This document shows, piece after piece, positions 63,911 to 64,000 of a DNA stretch of 64,000 nt. The DNA is from Coix lacryma-jobi var. lacryma-jobi (Eukaryota > Streptophyta > Magnoliopsida > Poales > Poaceae): contig CM019824.1 in the NCBI GenBank assembly GCA_009763385.1, positions 32,804,446 through 32,868,445 on the forward strand, given 5' to 3'. The translations under genes and the position numbers were made by a program. Positions within the stretch are counted from its first letter, which is position 1. Each line of letters begins with the position of its first letter. The notes under the pieces are model-generated. The model was not told the DNA's origin. It saw only the letters and a list, made by a program, of their open reading frames with translations, and did not search any database.

Positions 63911-64000
63911 GATGGCGCTACCCCCGGTCGACCTTCCTGTGGAGATGGCGTCCAGTTTCTGCGAGTCTACATTAGAGTTAGACTGAGAGTCTGTACTTTT

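Larger units (their letters stand above)
60837..64000 (+). repeat. LTR B (same family as solo LTR A), cut by window end
   Basis: Starts TGTAACACCCCGGGTG. Uninterrupted relative to LTR A, whose total length (3.36 kb) implies about 200 more bases beyond the window. It may be a solo LTR or the 5' LTR of an element. GC-rich middle with a donor at about 61740 (GCG|GTGAGC). Contains the acidic exons, palindrome block (63444-63475), minisatellite (63532-63632) and hairpin. Overlapping GC-rich frames at 61130-62224 are not credible genes. Confidence 0.9.

Noticed and set aside
1..64000. CRISPR arrays, rRNA, tRNA genes, bacterial or organellar DNA
   Set aside because: No regularly spaced repeat-spacer structure, rRNA or tRNA cloverleaf was recognised; tRNA-like matches are short retrotransposon primer sites.

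Overview
The window is plant nuclear DNA, most likely from a grass and probably from the Andropogoneae (sugarcane, Miscanthus or sorghum-like). The basis is the grass-type LTR retrotransposon families, their long GC-rich LTRs and the depth of nesting. I recognise no complete host gene. Nearly every base falls in LTR retrotransposons inserted into one another, plus one Harbinger-type DNA transposon. Only 24454-25255 is unassigned.

Layout, left to right. (1) 1-8580: minus-strand Ty1/copia element of SIRE/Maximus type with uninterrupted gag and pol and one 2.1 kb LTR in view. It sits inside (2) a plus-strand Ty3/gypsy chromovirus of Tekay/Del type (8586-14557: end of RNase H, integrase, chromodomain, 4.2 kb 3' LTR). 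That element sits directly behind the TATA box of (3) a Tat-like gypsy element (14558-23775) that keeps gag and protease, lacks RT and integrase, and carries two spliced genes on the opposite strand. Element 3 lies in (4) an LTR fragment (23776-24453) of the family called D here. (5) 24454-25255: unassigned. (6) 25256-27119 and 45913-46949: the two halves of a minus-strand chromovirus LTR (E), split by (7) a solo chromovirus LTR (A, 27120-45912, target duplication CTGAC). A was itself split by (8) a 10.4 kb SIRE-like copia (28099-38508, duplication CCAAG) and (9) a 5.0 kb Ale-like copia (38633-43641, duplication CTCAG). (10) 46950-55124: a minus-strand Athila/Tat-primed element (D) without coding capacity, containing a 1.1 kb Harbinger element. 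Its upstream LTR is cut by (11) chromovirus C (55125-60836, 3.2 kb LTR, about 1.4 kb non-coding interior). C's second LTR is cut by (12) another A-family LTR (B, 60837 to the window end).

The most interesting signal is inside the chromovirus LTRs, normally treated as non-coding. Four LTRs (Tekay, A, B, E) can each encode a small acidic protein by splicing. The middle exon starts after an AG acceptor in phase 1 and ends at a GC-type donor in phase 1. The last acidic exon lies 0.9-1.1 kb downstream, just after a conserved GAGTAC/GTACTC hairpin, and a stop follows. A fifth LTR (C) has the same exon start, hairpin and donor but stops just before the donor. Second in interest are the two antisense spliced genes of the Tat-like element, whose five GT-AG introns all keep frame. 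Third is a row of seven hairpin repeats in a copia LTR whose stems change sequence while keeping complementarity.
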